A stretch of DNA of 64,000 nucleotides from DASZHJ01 sp035581425 (GTDB taxonomy: Bacteria > Pseudomonadota > Alphaproteobacteria > ATCC43930 > CGMCC-115725): assembly GCA_035581425.1 (NCBI GenBank), contig DATJVP010000048.1, positions 1-64,000 on the forward strand, written 5' to 3'. The notes under the pieces were generated by a model. It had not been told where the DNA came from and did no database searches. It worked only from the letters and a program-made list of their open reading frames with translations. Below, piece after piece: positions 17,131-26,324 of the stretch. Both the position numbers and the translations under genes were made by a program. Within the stretch, counting starts at the first letter, position 1. Each line of letters starts with the position of its first letter.

Positions 17131-17334
17131 TCAGTCCTCTAAGACGAAGGTCAAATCCATCGTCACCCGGTACTCTGAGACCTTGCCCTGCACCACCTTG
17201 GCCTTCTGCTCGACCACGTGCAAGCCGGTGATGCCGCGCACCGTCCGGCTCGCGCGCTCGAGCCCGCTCCGGACCGCGTCGTCAAAGCTCTTATGCGACG
17301 AAGACGTTATTTGGGTCACACGCGCGACACTCAT
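17131..17334 (-). CDS. Dodecin family flavin-binding protein
   Basis: A 67-residue protein with the full dodecin pattern: 'VTQITSSSHKSFDDAV' near the N-terminus, then 'RASRTVRGITGLHVVEQKAKV' split over strands, and a terminal 'YRVTMDLTFVLED'. Dodecins assemble into hollow dodecamers that store or buffer riboflavin or FMN in the cytosol. The tryptophan commonly stacking on the isoalloxazine ring is not seen; a histidine (in 'GLHVVE') occupies the central strand, so ligand preference may differ. The next gene on the same strand is the H1-like protein. Confidence 0.85.
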   Translation of the reverse strand: MSVARVTQITSSSHKSFDDAVRSGLERASRTVRGITGLHVVEQKAKVVQGKVSEYRVTMDLTFVLED

Positions 17335-17486
17335 GATGACCTCCCTCGTCAGAAGACGCCCGGCGCAGTATGCGCCCGGTCGTTCCCTCTGTAATCCCGG
17401 ATATAGCGCGCGCGCTGCGCCCGGCGACGGGCCGCCATGCCGGCGTCGGCGGTTGTCGCGCGGGCTCGGGGGGCGCTAATCTCTCA

Positions 17487-17509
17487 GCCGCCCGGCGAGC
17501 CCGGGCGGC
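17487..17509 (+). promoter_or_regulatory. 9-bp hairpin in the leader of the DapA-family gene
   Basis: A perfect 9-bp stem (GCCGCCCGG/CCGGGCGGC) with a 5-nt loop lies about 12 nt before the ribosome site of the gene starting at 17535. It could be a translation-affecting structure or the terminator of something upstream. No T-run follows it. Confidence 0.4.
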
Positions 17510-17534
17510 GACCCCCCTTCCGGAGGAGAGATCG

Positions 17535-18431
17535 ATGAGCGTCTCCTGGCGCGGCGTTTTCCCAGCGGTGACGACCCAGTTTCGCGCCGATGGCGCCCTC
17601 GACCTCGCCGCGACCCAGCGCGGCGTCGAGGAGCAGCTTCGCGCGGGCGTGCACGGCCTCATCATGCTCGGCAGCGTCGGCGAGAACACCGCGCTCGAAG
17701 CCGCCGAGAAGCGCCAAGTGCTGGCGGCCACCAAGGAGGTCGTTGGCGGCCGGGTGCCCATCCTTTCGGGGGTCTCGGAGTACACGACCGCGGGTGCGGC
17801 GCAATACGCACGCGACTGCGAGAAGATCGGGATCGACGGGCTGATGGTTCTGCCGGCGATGGTCTACAAGGCCGACGAGCGCGAGGCGCTCACTCACTTC
17901 CGCGGCGTCGCGGCGGCGAGCGGACTGCCGATCATGATCTACAACAACCCGCCCGCTTATAACGTCGACGTGACGCCCCAGGGCTTCAAGGAATTGGCGA
18001 GCGAGCGCCGCGTCGTCGCCATCAAGGAATCCTCGGAAAACCTCCGCCGGCTCACGGATATCGTGAATTTGACCGGCGACCGCTACATCCTCTTTTGCGG
18101 CGTCGACGATCTGATCCTCGAGAGCATGCTGCTGGGTGCCACCGGCTGGGTCGCAGGCCTCATCAACGTCTTCCCGCGCGAGAGCGTCCAACTCTACGAG
18201 CTCGCCGCCAAAGGCGAATGGGAGAGGGCGCGGGCGATCTATCGCTGGCTTATGCCAACGCTCCACCTCGACACCTTTCCGAAGCTTGTTCAGTACATCA
18301 AGCTCGGGCAGGCGATCGTCGGAAACGGCAGCGAGGTTACGCGCGCGCCGCGGCTCGCGCTCGAGGGCGAGGAGAGGAAGCGCGTCACGCGCATCTACGA
18401 GGAGGCGATCGCCTCCCGGCCGAAGCTCTGA
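17535..18431 (+). CDS. DapA-family lyase/deaminase, likely pyrroline-4-hydroxy-2-carboxylate deaminase
   Basis: A 298-residue class I aldolase-fold protein. The Schiff-base lysine is K164 in 'VAIKESS' and the catalytic tyrosine Y136 in 'MIYNNP'; 'LGSVGENTALE' replaces the usual GTTGE loop. The DapA family includes dihydrodipicolinate synthase, N-acetylneuraminate lyase and the deaminase of hydroxyproline catabolism, which converts delta-1-pyrroline-4-hydroxy-2-carboxylate to alpha-ketoglutarate semialdehyde. The last is favoured because the next gene, 15 nt downstream, is a 4-hydroxyproline epimerase. GGAGGAGAG precedes ATG 17535. Lysine biosynthetic DapA is the alternative but fits the context less well. 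Confidence 0.78.
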   Translation: MSVSWRGVFPAVTTQFRADGALDLAATQRGVEEQLRAGVHGLIMLGSVGENTALEAAEKRQVLAATKEVVGGRVPILSGVSEYTTAGAAQYARDCEKIGIDGLMVLPAMVYKADEREALTHFRGVAAASGLPIMIYNNPPAYNVDVTPQGFKELASERRVVAIKESSENLRRLTDIVNLTGDRYILFCGVDDLILESMLLGATGWVAGLINVFPRESVQLYELAAKGEWERARAIYRWLMPTLHLDTFPKLVQYIKLGQAIVGNGSEVTRAPRLALEGEERKRVTRIYEEAIASRPKL

Positions 18432-18446
18432 AGGCTACGCGCGACG

Positions 18447-19448
18447 ATGGCGAGCAACACGTTCTTCTGCATTGATGCGCACACCTGCGGCAATCCCGTA
18501 CGGGTGGTAGCCGGCGGCAGTCCTCCGCTCCTGGGCGAGACCATGAGCGACTATCGGCAGGATTTCGTGCAGCGCTTCGACTGGATCCGCCGCGCGCTCA
18601 TGTTCGAGCCCAGGGGCCACGACGTCATGTCGGGCTCGGTGCTCTATAAGCCGCTGCGCGACGATTGCGACATGGGGCTCGTCTTCATCGAGACCTCAGG
18701 CTGCCTCCCCATGTGTGGGCACGGCACCATTGGGACGGTGACGGTGGCGCTGGAGCAGGGTCTCGTCACGCCGCGGAACGAGGGGCGGCTTGCCCTCGAC
18801 GCGCCCGCGGGCAGGGTCGAGGTGGAGTTCGAGCGCGACGGCCGTTTCATCGACCGCGTGCGCCTCTTCAATGTCGCGAGTTTTCTCGAGGCGACGGGAG
18901 TCTCGATCGAGGTACCTGACCTCGGCCCGCTCGAGGTCGATGTCGCCTATGGCGGCAACTACTACGCGATCGTCGATCCGCAGCCGGGCTTTCCAGGCCT
19001 CGAGAGCCTGTCGGCGGGCGAGGTGCAGCGTTTGAGCCCGATCGTGCGCAATCTCATGCGCGAGAAGCTAGAGCCCGTCCACCCCGAGAACCCGACGATA
19101 CGCGGCGTCAGCCATGTGATGTGGACGGGAAAGCCGCGCGATCCCAAGGCTCATGGGCGGAATGCGGTCTTCTATGGCGACCGCGCCATCGACCGCTCAC
19201 CCTGCGGCACCGGCACCTCCGCACGGATGGCGCAGCTCGTCGCCAAGGGGAAACTCAAGGTCGGCGAGCGGTTCGTGCACGAGAGCATCATCGGCAGCCT
19301 CTTCGAGGGCCGCGTCGAGCGTGCTGGCTCTGTCGGCAATAAGCCCGCGATCATGCCGAGCATTGCTGGCTGGGCGCGAGTCACGGGCTACAACACCATC
19401 TTCGTCGACGACCGCGATCCCTTTGCGCATGGATTCCAAGTGGTGTAG
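18447..19448 (+). CDS. 4-hydroxyproline 2-epimerase (proline racemase superfamily)
   Basis: A 333-residue proline-racemase-fold enzyme. Both catalytic cysteines are present: C90 in 'MCGHGTIG' and C253 in 'DRSPCGTGTSA', so it can act by two-base epimerisation rather than as a dehydratase (which has Thr for the second Cys). It should interconvert trans-4-hydroxy-L-proline and cis-4-hydroxy-D-proline. Proline racemase is the alternative. Pairing with the DapA-family deaminase supports hydroxyproline use, but the intermediate D-hydroxyproline dehydrogenase is not in this window. Confidence 0.85.
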   Translation: MASNTFFCIDAHTCGNPVRVVAGGSPPLLGETMSDYRQDFVQRFDWIRRALMFEPRGHDVMSGSVLYKPLRDDCDMGLVFIETSGCLPMCGHGTIGTVTVALEQGLVTPRNEGRLALDAPAGRVEVEFERDGRFIDRVRLFNVASFLEATGVSIEVPDLGPLEVDVAYGGNYYAIVDPQPGFPGLESLSAGEVQRLSPIVRNLMREKLEPVHPENPTIRGVSHVMWTGKPRDPKAHGRNAVFYGDRAIDRSPCGTGTSARMAQLVAKGKLKVGERFVHESIIGSLFEGRVERAGSVGNKPAIMPSIAGWARVTGYNTIFVDDRDPFAHGFQVV

Positions 19449-19482
19449 AGGCGGCGAGATGCGGCGAGACCCTCACTTCCTT

Positions 19483-19511
19483 GCTGTCCCTTTCCCGCTG
19501 TGCGGGACAGC
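19483..19511 (+). repeat. Inverted repeat between epimerase and formylglutamate amidohydrolase genes
   Basis: The arms GCTGTCCC and GGGACAGC are perfect 8-bp complements around a 13-nt loop, which itself can form an alternative CCCGC-TGT-GCGGG stem. It may terminate the hydroxyproline unit; there is no T-run. Confidence 0.35.
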
Positions 19512-19553
19512 GTTGCGGCCCGCGTGCAGCGCGGGAGGATGAGGACACCGGCC

Positions 19554-20339
19554 ATGACCAGCCTCCTCACCCCCTCCGATCCCCCGCCGGTCGAGCACGT
19601 CGACGGCGAAGGTAGGACGCCGGTCCTGCTCACCTGCGATCACGCCAGCCGCGCGGTGCCCCGCGCGCTGCACAATCTCGGGCTCGACAAGGAGCAGCTC
19701 TCCCTGCACATCGCTTGGGACATCGGCGCCGCCGCGGTGACGCGCGATCTCGCGACGCGGCTCGACGCGCCCGCGCTGCTCGCGGGCTATTCGCGCCTCG
19801 TCATCGACTGCAACCGCAATCTCGACGACCCCACCTCGATCCCGCCGGTCAGCGACGGGATCGAGGTCCCCGGCAATCGGGACCTCGCCCCGGAGCAGCG
19901 CCGCGCACGGGTCGAGGCGCTCTTCCGCCCCTATCACGCCGCAATCGAGGCGGCGCTCGACCGCTTCGCCGCGCGCGGGGTCCATCCGGCGGTGCTCTCG
20001 GTCCACAGCTTCACGCCGGTCATGAACGGGTTCAATCGGCCCTGGCACATCGGCATCCTCTGGGACAAGGACCCGCGCATCCCGGTGCCGTTCATGGCGG
20101 CACTCCGGCGTGAGAAGGGCCTCGTGGTCGGCGACAACGAGCCCTATTCGGCCCGCGAGCCCGCGGGCCACAGCGTGCGCACCCATGCAGTCGCGCGCGG
20201 CCTACCACATGTCGCGGTGGAGATCCGCCAGGACCTGATCGCGGAGGCCGCAGGACAGCGGGAGTGGGCGGACCGGCTCCATCGCTATCTGGTGCCGATC
20301 CTCGAGGACCCCGGCCTCTATCGCGTCAAGCACTATTGA
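19554..20339 (+). CDS. N-formylglutamate amidohydrolase family protein
   Basis: A 261-residue zinc amidohydrolase of the HutG-like FGase family. Recognisable blocks are 'TCDHASRAVP', 'AWDIGAAAV', 'YSRLVIDCNRN', 'SVHSFTPVMNG' and 'VEIRQDLI', holding the candidate metal ligands and substrate arginine. The classical reaction is N-formylglutamate to formate and glutamate, the last step of one histidine pathway. No hut genes are nearby, and the alphaproteobacterial cluster with DUF1244 and DUF2312 suggests a different formyl/acyl-amino-acid substrate. ATG 19554 is preferred; ATG 19539 is possible. Confidence 0.83.
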   Translation: MTSLLTPSDPPPVEHVDGEGRTPVLLTCDHASRAVPRALHNLGLDKEQLSLHIAWDIGAAAVTRDLATRLDAPALLAGYSRLVIDCNRNLDDPTSIPPVSDGIEVPGNRDLAPEQRRARVEALFRPYHAAIEAALDRFAARGVHPAVLSVHSFTPVMNGFNRPWHIGILWDKDPRIPVPFMAALRREKGLVVGDNEPYSAREPAGHSVRTHAVARGLPHVAVEIRQDLIAEAAGQREWADRLHRYLVPILEDPGLYRVKHY

Positions 20340-20397
20340 CCCTCGCATTGAGCGCCACGAGGCGCCATATAGAGGGACCGCAAGACGGGAGTTCCGC

Positions 20398-20691
20398 ATG
20401 GACGACAAGACTCGAACTGAGCTCGAGGCCGCCGCCTTCCGCCGCCTCGTGCAGCACCTGCGCGAGCGCACGGACGTGCAGAACATCGATCTCATGAATC
20501 TCGCGGGCTTCTGCCGCAACTGTCTCTCGCGCTGGTATCGGGAGGCCGCGGCCGAGCGCGGCATCGAAGTCGCCGATCCGGCCGCACGCGAGATCGTCTA
20601 CGGCATGCCCTATGACGAGTGGAAGCAGAAGCACCAGAAGGACGCGACGCCCGCGCAAAAGAAGGGCTTCGCCGAGAGCCACAAGCACTGA
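20398..20691 (+). CDS. DUF1244 family protein
   Basis: A 97-residue protein matching the DUF1244 family throughout ('AFRRLVQHLRERTDVQNID', 'MNLAGFCRNCLSRWYREAA', 'MPYDEWKQKHQ'). The paired cysteines in 'FCRNCL' are conserved in the family and may bind metal. The function is unknown; the family is widespread in proteobacteria and small, soluble and helical. It lies 12 nt before the GapR gene and follows the formylglutamate amidohydrolase, a cluster often seen in alphaproteobacteria. Confidence 0.88.
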   Translation: MDDKTRTELEAAAFRRLVQHLRERTDVQNIDLMNLAGFCRNCLSRWYREAAAERGIEVADPAAREIVYGMPYDEWKQKHQKDATPAQKKGFAESHKH

Positions 20692-20703
20692 GCGGAGCGG
20701 GGA

Positions 20704-20976
20704 ATGGCGGATAAGGGGGGCATCGCCGCTGAGCGGCTCAAATCCTTCATCGAGCGCATCGAGCGACTGGAGGAGGAGAAGCGCGCTCTCGCGGAGGACA
20801 TCAAGGAAGTCTATTCCGAGGCGAAGGGCACGGGCTTCGATGTGAAGACCATGCGCCAACTCATCCGCATTCGCCGCCTCGACGAGGACGATCGCGACGA
20901 GCAGGAGGCGCTGCTCGACACCTACAAGCGCGCGCTCGGGATGCTGCCGCAGCGGGGGCGGAGAGCGGCCGAGTAG
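20704..20976 (+). CDS. gapR: GapR family DNA-binding protein (DUF2312)
   Basis: A 90-residue helical protein matching DUF2312/GapR: N-terminal coiled coil 'LKSFIERIERLEEEKRALAE', then 'DIKEVYSEAKGTGFDVKTMR' and 'QLIRIRRLDEDDRDEQEALL'. In Caulobacter GapR tetramers clamp overtwisted DNA ahead of replication forks and stimulate topoisomerases. The protein is nucleoid-associated and conserved across alphaproteobacteria. It is cotranscribed with DUF1244 (12-nt gap) and converges with the HIT gene (13-nt gap). Confidence 0.9.
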   Translation: MADKGGIAAERLKSFIERIERLEEEKRALAEDIKEVYSEAKGTGFDVKTMRQLIRIRRLDEDDRDEQEALLDTYKRALGMLPQRGRRAAE

Positions 20977-20989
20977 TCCGCGAGCAACC

Positions 20990-21409
20990 TTACAGCGCCA
21001 TTCGAATCCGCTCCGCGATCTCCGCAATCCGTGCGCGGTCTCCGGGCTTCGGCACCCAGTTGATGGTCAGGCCGTCGTCTCGGCGGCGCGGGAGGATGTG
21101 GATGTGAAAATGCAGGACCGACTGCGCCGCACCCGGCCCGTTCGCCTGCAGGAGATTGATCCCATCCGGCGAGAGCGCCCGGTCGACGGCCGTCGCGACC
21201 TTGATGACGGTCCGCCCCGCGGCCGCGAATGCCTCCGGCGCGAGCGCGAAGACCGTAGGGAAATGCGCCTTCGGGATTACCAGGCAATGCCCGTCATTCG
21301 CGGGATTGATGTCCATGAAGGCAAGGCTCTCGCCGTCCTCGAACAACTTATAGGACGGGATGCTGCCCGCGACGATCTTGCAGAAGATGCAATTGGGGTC
21401 GGTGGTCAT
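20990..21409 (-). CDS. HIT family nucleotide hydrolase
   Basis: A 139-residue histidine-triad protein with the signature H-x-H-x-H as H100, H102, H104 in 'HFHIHILPR', and the N-terminal zinc-type cysteines 'CIFCKI' (7 and 10) seen in Hint proteins. It hydrolyses purine nucleoside phosphoramidates or dinucleoside polyphosphates in the cytosol. ATG 21409 follows GGGAGA. It appears as a single gene, convergent with gapR. Confidence 0.92.
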   Translation of the reverse strand: MTTDPNCIFCKIVAGSIPSYKLFEDGESLAFMDINPANDGHCLVIPKAHFPTVFALAPEAFAAAGRTVIKVATAVDRALSPDGINLLQANGPGAAQSVLHFHIHILPRRRDDGLTINWVPKPGDRARIAEIAERIRMAL

Positions 21410-21482
21410 GGCTCGTCTCCCGCGCGGAGGAATGCGCGGGAGAGACTAGCGAGGGCAGGTCGGAAGCGCCAGGACAGGGGCT

Positions 21483-22538
21483 TCAGGGAGACGCTGCGAG
21501 TTGCCGCTCGGGCTCCTCGGCGACGACGCGGTTGCGGCCTCCGCGTTTTGCTGTGTAGAGCGCACCGTCAGCGCGGGCAATGAAGCGAGCGAGCGCCTCA
21601 CCGGGCTCGAAGCGCGTCACGCCGATCGAGACCGTGATCGAGCCAATCCGCTCCCCCGTGCCTTTGTTGACGAGCTTCCGCGCCGCGAATCCCTGCTGGA
21701 TCTGCTTCGCAAGCGTTACCGCATCCGTGAGCAGAGTGCGCGGCAGGATCACCGAGAACTCCTCGCCGCCGTACCGCGCGGTGAGGTCGCGGCCCTTGAC
21801 GTTGTCGACCAGCGTTTTTGCGACCAGCATCAGCGCCTGGTCGCCGGTCTGGTGCCCCCACCGGTCGTTGAAGCGCTTGAAGTGATCGATGTCGAGCATG
21901 AGGAGGCAAAGCTCGGAGCCAGTCTCCATCGCGTCCATCGCGGCCTCACGGAGACGCATGTCGAAGGCCTTGCGGTTGGCGATACCCGTGAGCGCGTCCG
22001 TGAGCGCATCGCGCGTTGCGCCCTCGAGCTTGATGCGGAGCTGCTGGATCACCTGGGCCGAGGTGCTGAACTCCTGTCCCACGAGCTCCATCTTGCGCTG
22101 CATCGCCTGCGTCTCCTCGAGAAGGCGCAGGCCGAGCTGGCGGATTTCTTGGGGGTTCTGGATTTCCTCGAGGGTTCCGGTGATCTCCTTGAGGGTGGCG
22201 CTATAGCGGGTGGTGTTGGCGCCGGCGTCGCCGAGCGAGCCCAGGAGACGGAGCGCCGTTTCCTGCACGCGCTGCATTGCCGAGCGCAATGCCGAATGCT
22301 CGCGGCCCACGGCGAAGAACCGCTCGAAAAGCTCCTCGCTGACTTCCTCGGTGACGGGTCGATGGTTCGAGAGCAGGGTCTCGATCGTCCGCGTCAGGTC
22401 CGGAAACTCGCCCATCGCGTGCGTGTACCAGACGCAGAAATGCCGCGGGTACGGGGGAATGCCCAGTTGGTCCATGTAGGAGAGCGCAGATTTCGCGATC
22501 TCGCTCGCGCGCTCGCGCCCTTCGTCGCTGAGAAACAT
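21483..22538 (-). CDS. Diguanylate cyclase (GGDEF domain)
   Basis: A 351-residue cytosolic protein without membrane segments. Residues about 1-150 form a helical region ('MDQLGIPPYPRHFCVWY') followed by a coiled coil (about 115-175), then a GGDEF domain (about 176-340) with an active A-site GGEEF at 257-261 and 'DALTGIANRKAFD'. It should make cyclic di-GMP from two GTP. The inhibitory I-site, normally RxxD six residues before GG, reads K248-G-R-D251, so product feedback may be weak. GGGAGGG precedes ATG 22538. A CtrA-like TTAA-N7-TTAA site lies about 90 nt upstream. Confidence 0.92.
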   Translation of the reverse strand: MFLSDEGRERASEIAKSALSYMDQLGIPPYPRHFCVWYTHAMGEFPDLTRTIETLLSNHRPVTEEVSEELFERFFAVGREHSALRSAMQRVQETALRLLGSLGDAGANTTRYSATLKEITGTLEEIQNPQEIRQLGLRLLEETQAMQRKMELVGQEFSTSAQVIQQLRIKLEGATRDALTDALTGIANRKAFDMRLREAAMDAMETGSELCLLMLDIDHFKRFNDRWGHQTGDQALMLVAKTLVDNVKGRDLTARYGGEEFSVILPRTLLTDAVTLAKQIQQGFAARKLVNKGTGERIGSITVSIGVTRFEPGEALARFIARADGALYTAKRGGRNRVVAEEPERQLAASP

Positions 22539-22622
22539 CCACCCTCCCGTCTGCTCATGCCCAAGACATGAGAGCGCGCGCCTGAATTAGGCCGCTGGGG
22601 AAATATTATGAATTTGAATTAA

Positions 22623-22637
22623 TTAATACCCACTTAA
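22623..22637. promoter_or_regulatory. CtrA-like full site TTAA-N7-TTAA
   Basis: The match TTAA-TACCCAC-TTAA lies inside an AT-rich island (about 22600-22640) of an otherwise GC-rich 225-nt divergent intergenic region between the diguanylate cyclase and the D-lactate dehydrogenase genes. CtrA is the alphaproteobacterial cell-cycle/motility regulator. Whether it acts on either gene is inference. Confidence 0.4.
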
Positions 22638-22763
22638 GCAACGCTCCTGCCGAGCGACAACAAAGCATTAGGCTCAAGGCCTAAGCCCCGAGCCGGGGCG
22701 GCCGCATTTGCTGTGGGGGCGCCCAAGGGCTAGGCTGCGTCCAGCCCCTTCCTGAGAGGATTT

Positions 22764-24170
22764 GTGCCCGTGCTGCCTGCCCCGGACCTCCGCCGCGACC
22801 CACCCAATCAGATCGTGCTGGACACGTTGCGCCAGCGTTTCGGCGAGCGCTTCTCGACCGCCGCCGCGGTGCGCGAGCAGCACGGCAAGGACGAGTCCTT
22901 TCACACGCCGGCGCCGCCCGACGGCGTCGTCTTCGTGCAGAGCACGGAGGAGGTGGCGGAAGTCGTGCGGCTCTGCGCCCGGCACAGGGTGCCCGTCATT
23001 CCCTTCGGCACCGGCACCTCGCTCGAGGGCCATGTGGCGGCGCTCCGCGGCGGTATTTCGATCGACCTCTCGCAGATGAACAAGGTCCTCCGTGTGAGCG
23101 CCGAGGATCTCGACGTGACCGTCGAAGCCGGCGTCACCCGCAAGCAGCTCAATGAGCATCTCCGCGATACCGGGCTCTTCTTCCCGATCGATCCCGGCGC
23201 CAACGCCTCGCTGGGCGGCATGACCGCGACCAGGGCCTCCGGCACCAATGCCGTCCGCTACGGCACCATGCGCGAAAATGTCCTCTCGCTCACGGTCGTG
23301 CTTGCAGACGGCCGCATCATCCGCACCGCGCGGCGCGCGAGGAAATCGGCCGCAGGCTACGACTTGACGCGGCTCTTCGTGGGATCGGAGGGAACGCTCG
23401 GGGTCATGACGGAGATCACGCTCCGCCTCTATGGCATTCCCGAGCAGATTTCCGCGGCGGTCTGCCCCTTCCCCTCCATCAAGGCCGCGGTCGACACCAC
23501 CGTCATGACGATCCAGGCGGGCGTCCCCATCGCGCGCGTGGAGCTGCTCGATTCCCTCCAGATGGACGCCGTCAACAAGTTCTCGAAACTCGACTACAAG
23601 GTCGCGCCGACGCTCCTCTTCGAGTTCCACGGCACGAAGGCCGGCGTCGAGGAGCAGATCGCGATGGTGCGGGATTTCGCTGCAGAGCATGGCGGGACCG
23701 AGTTCCGCTTCGCCTCCTCGATGGAGGAGCGCAACAAGCTCTGGCAGGCGCGGCACGATGGCTATTACGCGGTGAAGGCCCTGCGCCCCAACGGGAAGGG
23801 CCTTGCGACCGACGTCTGCGTGCCGATCTCGCGGCTTTCGGAGTGCATTTCCGAGACCGTGCAGGACCTCGAGAAGTGCTCGGCGATCGCGGCGATCGTG
23901 GGCCATGTCGGCGACGGTAATTTCCACATTGGCTTCGTCTTCGACCCCGAAAACCCCAAGGAAGTCGCGGAGATCACGGAAATCAACGAGCGGCTGGTCC
24001 GCCGCGCGATTGCCATGGACGGCACCTGCACGGGCGAGCACGGCATCGGTTACGGCAAGATGGATTTCCTCATCGCCGAGCACGGCGAGGCCGTCAGCGT
24101 CATGCGCCTCATCAAGAAGGCACTCGACCCCGACAACATCATGAATCCCGGGAAGATCGTGCGGGTCTAG
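22764..24170 (+). CDS. FAD-dependent D-lactate dehydrogenase / GlcD-type oxidase
   Basis: A 468-residue flavoprotein of the FAD_binding_4 / FAD-oxidase_C architecture. The FAD-binding segment includes 'PVIPFGTGTSLEGHV' and 'IDPGANASLGGMTATRASG', and the C-terminal domain 'VGHVGDGNFHIGFVFD' and 'CTGEHGIGYGK' carries the metal/active-site histidines of Dld-type enzymes. It oxidises D-lactate (or another 2-hydroxy acid such as glycolate) and passes electrons to cytochrome or quinone at the inner membrane. GTG 22764 is used because GAGAGGA precedes it; ATG starts farther in would cut the domain. It stands alone, facing msrA. Confidence 0.88.
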   Translation: MPVLPAPDLRRDPPNQIVLDTLRQRFGERFSTAAAVREQHGKDESFHTPAPPDGVVFVQSTEEVAEVVRLCARHRVPVIPFGTGTSLEGHVAALRGGISIDLSQMNKVLRVSAEDLDVTVEAGVTRKQLNEHLRDTGLFFPIDPGANASLGGMTATRASGTNAVRYGTMRENVLSLTVVLADGRIIRTARRARKSAAGYDLTRLFVGSEGTLGVMTEITLRLYGIPEQISAAVCPFPSIKAAVDTTVMTIQAGVPIARVELLDSLQMDAVNKFSKLDYKVAPTLLFEFHGTKAGVEEQIAMVRDFAAEHGGTEFRFASSMEERNKLWQARHDGYYAVKALRPNGKGLATDVCVPISRLSECISETVQDLEKCSAIAAIVGHVGDGNFHIGFVFDPENPKEVAEITEINERLVRRAIAMDGTCTGEHGIGYGKMDFLIAEHGEAVSVMRLIKKALDPDNIMNPGKIVRV

Positions 24171-24218
24171 CGACCCCTTCCCTCTGAGCGCGCTTCGCGA
24201 CGGGGGTGAGGGTGCCTG

Positions 24219-24875
<657 letters not shown>

Positions 24876-24986
24876 GGGCGGGAACTCCTTGCCTCGAGGA
24901 CGCAGCTAACATAGGAAGCGATGGCGCGGCGCGGTAGGGGGGATCGCGCCGTCGTGAAAAAAGAGAACGCAGGGGACGGGGAGACG

Positions 24987-26324
24987 ATGGAGAACGCACC
25001 GCACTTGTTCTTTGGCCTAAGCCCCATGTGGGTATCGAGCGCCGTCCTCATTGCGACATATGCCCTGATCATTTCCGAGCGGCTCAACCGCTCGATCATC
25101 GCCCTCCTGGGCGCGAGCCTGATGATCGTGCTCGGGGTCCTCGACCAGGACGAAGCGATCCGCGGCATCGACTTCAACACGATAGCGCTGCTGACGGGAA
25201 TGATGGTCTTGGTCTCGATCGCGCGCCGCAGTGGTATCTTCGAGTATCTCGCGGTCGCATCGGCGAAGCTCGGCCGCGCCGAGCCTTGGCGCATGCTCCT
25301 GATCCTGTCGGTGACGACGGCGGTCCTCTCTGCGTTCCTTGACAACGTCACGACGGTGCTGCTGATCGCGCCGGTTACCCTGTCGGTGACGCGGCGGCTC
25401 GGGGTCCCACCTTACCCGTTCCTCTTCGCGGAGATCTTCGCCTCCAACATCGGCGGCACCGCGACCCTCATCGGCGATCCCCCCAACATCATCATCGGCT
25501 CCGCCGCGCATCTGAGTTTCAACGACTTCGTTGTGAACCTGACGCCGGTGATAGTCGTCGTGCTCGCGGCACAGTTGATCATCACACATCTCCTCTGGGG
25601 CGCGCGGATGCGCGCGAGCGCCGACGCGCGAGAGGCGATCATGACACTCGATGCCCGCCACTCGATCACGGATTGGCCGCTCCTGCGCTCCGCGGTCGTG
25701 GTGGTCGGTGCGGTGCTCGTTGCCTTCGTCTTCGCGAAGCCGCTTCACCTCGAGCCTGGCACCATCGCACTATCGGGCGCGGCGGTTCTCATGCTTCTCC
25801 ATAACATCGAGCATCACCGCGAGATCGAGAAGCAGACGGAGAAGGTGACCGCCACCTTCACCGACATCGACTGGATCACGATCTTCTTTTTCGTGGGCCT
25901 CTTCGTCGTCGTCCATGGGCTCGACACGGCGGGTGTGCTGAACTACCTCTCGCGTCGCGTCATCGCCAGCACCGGCGGCGATTTCGCCCTAACCGCCTAC
26001 GTCATTCTCTGGGCCTCGGCCTTCCTCTCGGCGATCGTCGACAACATCCCCTACGTCGCGACCATGATTCCGCTCATCAAGTCGATGGCTGCCGATTTCG
26101 GCGGACCCGAGAAATTGGTGCCGCTCTGGTGGGCGCTGTCGCTCGGCGGTTGCCTCGGAGGCAATGGCACGCTGATCGGCGCATCTGCAAACCTCACCGT
26201 CGCCGGCATCGCCGAGCGCGACGGGGTGCCCTTCGGTTTCTGGACCTACGCGAGATATGCCCTGGGCATGATGGTCCTGCACGTCGCCATCTGCCACGTC
26301 TACCTCTGGCTGCGCTACCTTTAG
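24987..26324 (+). CDS. ArsB/NhaD-type ion transporter (SLC13-like permease)
   Basis: A 445-residue membrane protein with about 11-12 hydrophobic segments. Conserved hairpin blocks are 'AFLDNVTTVLLIAPVT' and 'IGGTATLIGDPPNIIIG' in the first half and 'AIVDNIPYVATMIPLI' and 'GGNGTLIGASANL' in the second, the inverted-repeat pattern of the IT superfamily (ArsB, NhaD, P-protein). The substrate could be Na+/H+, arsenite or a dicarboxylate and is not decidable here; no ars genes are near. ATG 24987, preceded by GGGGAG, is preferred to an earlier start at 24921. Its end overlaps the convergent amidase by 4 nt. Confidence 0.85.
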   Translation: MENAPHLFFGLSPMWVSSAVLIATYALIISERLNRSIIALLGASLMIVLGVLDQDEAIRGIDFNTIALLTGMMVLVSIARRSGIFEYLAVASAKLGRAEPWRMLLILSVTTAVLSAFLDNVTTVLLIAPVTLSVTRRLGVPPYPFLFAEIFASNIGGTATLIGDPPNIIIGSAAHLSFNDFVVNLTPVIVVVLAAQLIITHLLWGARMRASADAREAIMTLDARHSITDWPLLRSAVVVVGAVLVAFVFAKPLHLEPGTIALSGAAVLMLLHNIEHHREIEKQTEKVTATFTDIDWITIFFFVGLFVVVHGLDTAGVLNYLSRRVIASTGGDFALTAYVILWASAFLSAIVDNIPYVATMIPLIKSMAADFGGPEKLVPLWWALSLGGCLGGNGTLIGASANLTVAGIAERDGVPFGFWTYARYALGMMVLHVAICHVYLWLRYL

